Shown here piece after piece: positions 61,175-64,000 of a stretch of DNA of 64,000 nt (the stretch's first letter is position 1; each line of letters opens with the position of its first letter). Source of the stretch: Cryobacterium sp. PH31-L1 (GTDB taxonomy: Bacteria > Actinomycetota > Actinomycetes > Actinomycetales > Microbacteriaceae); the NCBI RefSeq assembly GCF_030063145.1, contig NZ_JASISM010000003.1:400716-464715 (forward strand). The letters run 5' to 3'. The notes beneath the pieces are model-generated. The model had not been told where the DNA came from. It ran no database searches and saw only the letters and a list, made by a program, of their open reading frames with translations. The translations under genes and the position numbers were made by a program.

Positions 61175-61912
61175 ATGATGGTGCAGGTGACAAGTCGCGA
61201 CGAAGCGATGATCGACTGGCTGGACGTCGTCCGGCTCGCAGACATGAATGCCCTGCGGTGGGCGCTGGGCGCTCAACTCGGATTGGGCGAGCCGATCGGA
61301 TTGCGCAAAGCGCAACACTGGGCAGCCCGGATGGAAGCGGTGGGCCTGGTGGGCCGCGACCGGCCAGCGTTCCTTGACGGGTCGGTCGTGTGGGCGACGT
61401 TTCAGGCGATTGGGAAGCCGGCGCCGAACCTGTTTCGGCAGACGACACGGCATGAGATCGCGGTGGCGACGGTGTCGGCGCGCTATCTGGCGCAGGGGTT
61501 CACGTGGCGGCGGGATCGGAAGCCGGTGGGCCGGCGTGATCATCAGGCCGACGGGGTGGCCGAGCGTGACGGTGTCGTCGAGCTGGTGGAGGTGGAGCTG
61601 ACGCCGAAGACGTGGCAGCGGTATCAGGCGATCTGCCATAACCACACCTACCGGCTGGTGCATGAGGGGGTGGATCGGGTGGCGTACTTTTGCACGGCGG
61701 ACGCTGATCGGGCCATCACTCGGGGTGCCGATAAGTACCTGGTCCGCACCGAACGACCCCGTCTCGTTTCCCAACACTCCTTCGACGCACGCGGGCACTG
61801 GACCGGCCCCGAGCTGGACGCCGGCGCTTACGCGGCCGCGCACGGCCGAGCTGACAGGGTGGTCGAGCTTGACGGTGCCAGCGTGTGGGGCGCATCGCAG
61901 GTCAGCGCATGA
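61175..61912 (+). CDS. Replication-relaxation family protein
   Basis: A 245-residue protein of the type found beside transfer ATPases on actinobacterial plasmids and integrative elements. The N-terminal half is a winged helix (MNALRWALGAQLG, then AQHWAARMEAVGLVGRDR); the C-terminal half has ERDGVVELVEVELTPKTWQRY, in which E-x-E-x-x-x-K resembles a restriction-like nuclease core. The exact role in transfer or replication is not established. ATG 61175 is the first start; a second ATG follows at once. Its stop overlaps the next gene's ATG. Confidence 0.75.
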   Translation: MMVQVTSRDEAMIDWLDVVRLADMNALRWALGAQLGLGEPIGLRKAQHWAARMEAVGLVGRDRPAFLDGSVVWATFQAIGKPAPNLFRQTTRHEIAVATVSARYLAQGFTWRRDRKPVGRRDHQADGVAERDGVVELVEVELTPKTWQRYQAICHNHTYRLVHEGVDRVAYFCTADADRAITRGADKYLVRTERPRLVSQHSFDARGHWTGPELDAGAYAAAHGRADRVVELDGASVWGASQVSA

Positions 61913-63804
61913 GTGAAACTGCGGCCCCGACAGAGTCGGACGCCACCAGCGACATGATCGCGCGACTCCTCGGCGCCGCCTTCGCCGTCGTTGTCGTGCT
62001 TATCGCCCTGCCCTTAGTTGTGCCGGTCGTAGTGAGCCGGGTTGCCGGCGATGTGATCGCGACGAAGACCCGGTTCTGGGTGGTGTGGCGATGGCAGTGG
62101 ATCGTGAACACCGTCGGCATCCTCCTGGTCACAGCGCTCATATCCTGGGAGGCGTTCCTGCTGGCGGGCTGGATCCGCTCCGGAGCGGCCACCACGTTTT
62201 TTGACGGAGCGGAGTGGTGGGCGCAGCTCTGGCCCATGTTTGGCCCGTGGGCGGTGGCGAACTTCTTCGCCGGGCTGCTGCTCTTGCCGACGGCGTGGTC
62301 GCTGCGGCGGCGGAAGATCGCCGAGCAGGTGCGGTCCCGGCGGGTATCGAACGTGGTGCGGCAGGAGAAGATCGAGACGGCCCGGAAGCGGGCCGCCGAC
62401 AGCAGCGTGGCCCGCCGCATCGGTGTGCGCCTCGAAACCGACACGGGCCGCATCATCGGCACCACCCGCCAAGCCGTCACCGTCCCATTGCCGGTCGGCG
62501 ACCAGCGGCAGGCCTTCGGCGTGACCAGCCGCGTCACAGTGCGGACACTCGCTGACCGGTTTTATGACATGCGCCGGGTGCGAGACTGGGTCGACGCAAC
62601 CGGCAAATATCTCGTGCTGCCCCCGACAGCGTCCTCCGTTCGTGCGTTGATCATCGCCGAGTCCGGCAGTGGCAAAACCGTCTTGATCAACGGACTCGTC
62701 CTGTGCGCGCTGGAATACGGATGGCCCGTATTCGTCATCGATGCTAAGGGCGACCCGGCCGACGCCGAGCACCTCGTCGCCGTGGCCAAAACCTACGGCC
62801 GCACCGCGACGACTGGCGGTACGTGGGACCTATTCAACGGCACCGCCGACCAAGTCACAGCGAAACTGATGCGGCTTATGCCCGTTCCTGACGGCGCCAA
62901 CCAGCACTACCTCGACGAGATTCGCGGGGTGCTGCAAACGGTCCAGGAGCTATCGCAGCTACGCAGCATCGCCGACCTCCGTGAACGGCTGACCAGCCCC
63001 ACCCCGTTTGTTCGGGATCAGGACGATCTGGAATTGGTGATCAAAGCCGTCGACCGGGACGGCACCACGGCCGGTGAGCGCGCGTTACAGAGCCTGCTGG
63101 TGGCGTTGCGTCCGATGCAACGCTGGATCGGCCAGGAGGGCTGGTCCTACAACGCGCCCAAAGCCGACGTGACAGTCATTCCGCTGTCGCCCGTCGACGA
63201 CGCCCAGGCCCGGCTGGGGGATCTGCTCCTGCTGGACCTGCGGAACTTCCTGGCCGCCCGGTTGGAGCGGCGCGACAAGTCCCCGGTCGTCGTAATCGTT
63301 GACGAGTTTCCCCAGCTGGTGACCGGGTCGCAGGACCCGGGCGACACCGCCGGGAGCCTATTCGAGACGGCACGCAGCGCCGGCGTTGGACTGGTCTTGG
63401 CGACGCAGAGCCCGGCGGGCTTGTCGAACGATGAGGTTCGTCGGCGGCGGGCGCTGACGAGTGGGGCGGCGCTGATCTTTGGCCGGTCGAAAGATCCGGA
63501 GGATGTGGTGAAGTATGCCGGGACGGTGATGCGGATGGAATCTGCCGGCCGCGCCACCGGGGAGGAGCTGGGGAGCGCCCGTGCCCAGCACACCTATGTA
63601 ATTCCGCCGCAGGACGTGCGCGAAGCCGCCGATGGGGCGTTCTGGATTGTGCAGGGCGGGGCAATCGCCCCCTTTCGAGCCCTCCCAAACCGGCAGATGC
63701 AGGCATCACCAGCGATGCCGGTCACACCGCGGACGACCGGAGTCGAGCTTGCGGGCGAGCAGCTTGGCCTCGTCGAGACCGATGAAACGGGAAGCGCCGC
63801 CTGA
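61909..63804 (+). CDS. VirD4/TraD/FtsK-like DNA transfer ATPase
   Basis: A 631-residue membrane-anchored ATPase. Three membrane segments (about 20-45, 60-85, 105-125) precede the motor domain: Walker A IIAESGSGKTVLING (about 248-262), VFVIDAKGDPADAEH, and Walker B SPVVVIVDEFPQLV (about 458-471), then LVLATQSPAG as in TraD/VirD4 coupling proteins. It would pump the element's DNA, or deliver it to a transfer channel, during conjugation. ATG 61909 overlaps the upstream TGA. Confidence 0.88.
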   Translation: MSETAAPTESDATSDMIARLLGAAFAVVVVLIALPLVVPVVVSRVAGDVIATKTRFWVVWRWQWIVNTVGILLVTALISWEAFLLAGWIRSGAATTFFDGAEWWAQLWPMFGPWAVANFFAGLLLLPTAWSLRRRKIAEQVRSRRVSNVVRQEKIETARKRAADSSVARRIGVRLETDTGRIIGTTRQAVTVPLPVGDQRQAFGVTSRVTVRTLADRFYDMRRVRDWVDATGKYLVLPPTASSVRALIIAESGSGKTVLINGLVLCALEYGWPVFVIDAKGDPADAEHLVAVAKTYGRTATTGGTWDLFNGTADQVTAKLMRLMPVPDGANQHYLDEIRGVLQTVQELSQLRSIADLRERLTSPTPFVRDQDDLELVIKAVDRDGTTAGERALQSLLVALRPMQRWIGQEGWSYNAPKADVTVIPLSPVDDAQARLGDLLLLDLRNFLAARLERRDKSPVVVIVDEFPQLVTGSQDPGDTAGSLFETARSAGVGLVLATQSPAGLSNDEVRRRRALTSGAALIFGRSKDPEDVVKYAGTVMRMESAGRATGEELGSARAQHTYVIPPQDVREAADGAFWIVQGGAIAPFRALPNRQMQASPAMPVTPRTTGVELAGEQLGLVETDETGSAA

Positions 63805-63820
63805 ACGGTGTGGGCGGCGC
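63794..63820. terminator. Hairpin between convergent transfer and dprA-like genes
   Basis: GCGCCGCC (63794-63801) pairs perfectly with GGCGGCGC (63813-63820), 11-base loop. The left arm includes the end of the ATPase reading frame. Confidence 0.6.
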
Positions 63821-63831
63821 TCCACCAGCGT

Positions 63832-64000
63832 TTAGAGATAGACGATGTCGGAGCTGGTCGCGATCAGGCTGGTGCCGTAGTCGCGGATGAGGCGTGCGCA
63901 GCCCGCATTGGCTGCGTTGGAGGTGCGCCCGGGCACGGCGCCGCAGGGACGCCCGAGCTCGAGGGCGGTTACCGCGGTGCTCAGCGCACCGGACTGGTAC
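63832..64000 (-). CDS. DprA/Smf-like DNA-processing protein, C-terminal end only
   Basis: The last 55 codons of a minus-strand gene that runs off the right edge. YQSGALSTAVTALELGRPCG, then AVPGRTSNAANAGCARLIRDYG, matches the end of the Rossmann-like domain of DprA, which loads RecA on incoming single-stranded DNA. In ordinary DprA the first part reads xGSGSLNTAxxAxxLGRP. A DprA-like gene on an integrative element beside transfer genes may handle the transferred strand. Convergent with the transfer ATPase. Confidence 0.82.
   Translation of the reverse strand, partial: YQSGALSTAVTALELGRPCGAVPGRTSNAANAGCARLIRDYGTSLIATSSDIVYL

Larger units (their letters stand above)
56585..64000. mobile_element. 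Integrative (probably conjugative or mobilisable) element at tRNA-Met, right end outside window
   Basis: Beginning at the 3' end of tRNA-Met the gene set changes to: integrase, XRE repressor, small HTH protein, winged-helix protein with palindromic 3' repeats, SSB, hypothetical protein, large stem-loops, replication-relaxation-type protein, VirD4/TraD-like ATPase and a dprA-like gene. This is the composition of an actinobacterial integrative element with its own replication or transfer functions. The left boundary is placed at the tRNA by the usual behaviour of tyrosine integrases; no second copy of the tRNA 3' end is visible, so the right attachment site must lie beyond 64000. No relaxase gene is seen yet. 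Confidence 0.82.

Overview
The window is high-GC chromosomal DNA from an actinobacterium, most likely a member of the Microbacteriaceae. Evidence: the 32-residue basic ribosomal protein bS22, frequent GTG starts, a complete-looking menaquinone (not ubiquinone) route, an FprA-type ferredoxin-NADP reductase, archaeal-type AspRS, and a DUF7882-type protein that I know mainly from Microbacteriaceae. A CGGATGC/GCATCCG word recurs throughout. Family assignments are read by eye from the translated sequence; no search was run.

Layout. 0.2-3.5 kb: TetR regulator plus MMPL exporter. 3.5-8.2 kb: FMN-binding split-barrel protein, a glycosyltransferase operon, a DUF1294 protein, a carboxylesterase relic and a flavodoxin-like reductase. 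8.2-8.7 kb is a poly-G/poly-C block that looks like a sequencing or assembly artefact. 8.7-10.7 kb: an LAXTG-anchored protein with five chaplin-like repeats and a secreted Ala/Pro-rich protein. 10.9-25.2 kb: tRNA-Arg, FeS photolyase, SDR, MarR, an orphan PhoB-type DNA-binding protein with a possible cysteine-codon leader peptide, upp, tadA, a CDF transporter, proC, a ParA-like ATPase, a KtrAB-type potassium system, ArsR, bS22, a glutaredoxin-like protein and aspS. 25.2-28.7 kb: a five-gene overlapping operon starting with a WXG100-like protein and a T7SS-signal-like membrane protein, with no recognisable function further down; this is the best candidate for an undescribed system. 28.6-33.4 kb: phosphatase, TlpA, CcdA, ResB, CcsB (system II cytochrome c maturation). 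33.4-46.7 kb: menC, a sigma factor, menE, menA, menD, menF, menG, a polyprenyl diphosphate synthase and fprA, which together supply menaquinone and electron transfer; menB and menH are not in the window.

47.6-51.9 kb is a decayed MacAB-like efflux locus: adaptor with two internal deletions, ATPase with an in-frame stop, permease with deletion and frameshift, a DUF5666-like relic, and a second adaptor with one frameshift. 52.0-56.3 kb: tRNA-Tyr, inositol monophosphatase-like enzyme, M23 endopeptidase, GH13 glucosidase and a gene fragment.

From 56.5 kb to the right edge lies an integrative element next to tRNA-Met: tyrosine integrase pointing at the tRNA, XRE repressor, small HTH (excisionase-like) protein, a winged-helix protein ending in G/C-rich palindromic repeats, SSB, a hypothetical protein, a large double stem-loop region that could be a transfer or single-strand origin, a replication-relaxation-type protein, a VirD4/TraD/FtsK-like coupling ATPase and the 3' end of a dprA-like gene. 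The other end of the element is outside the window.
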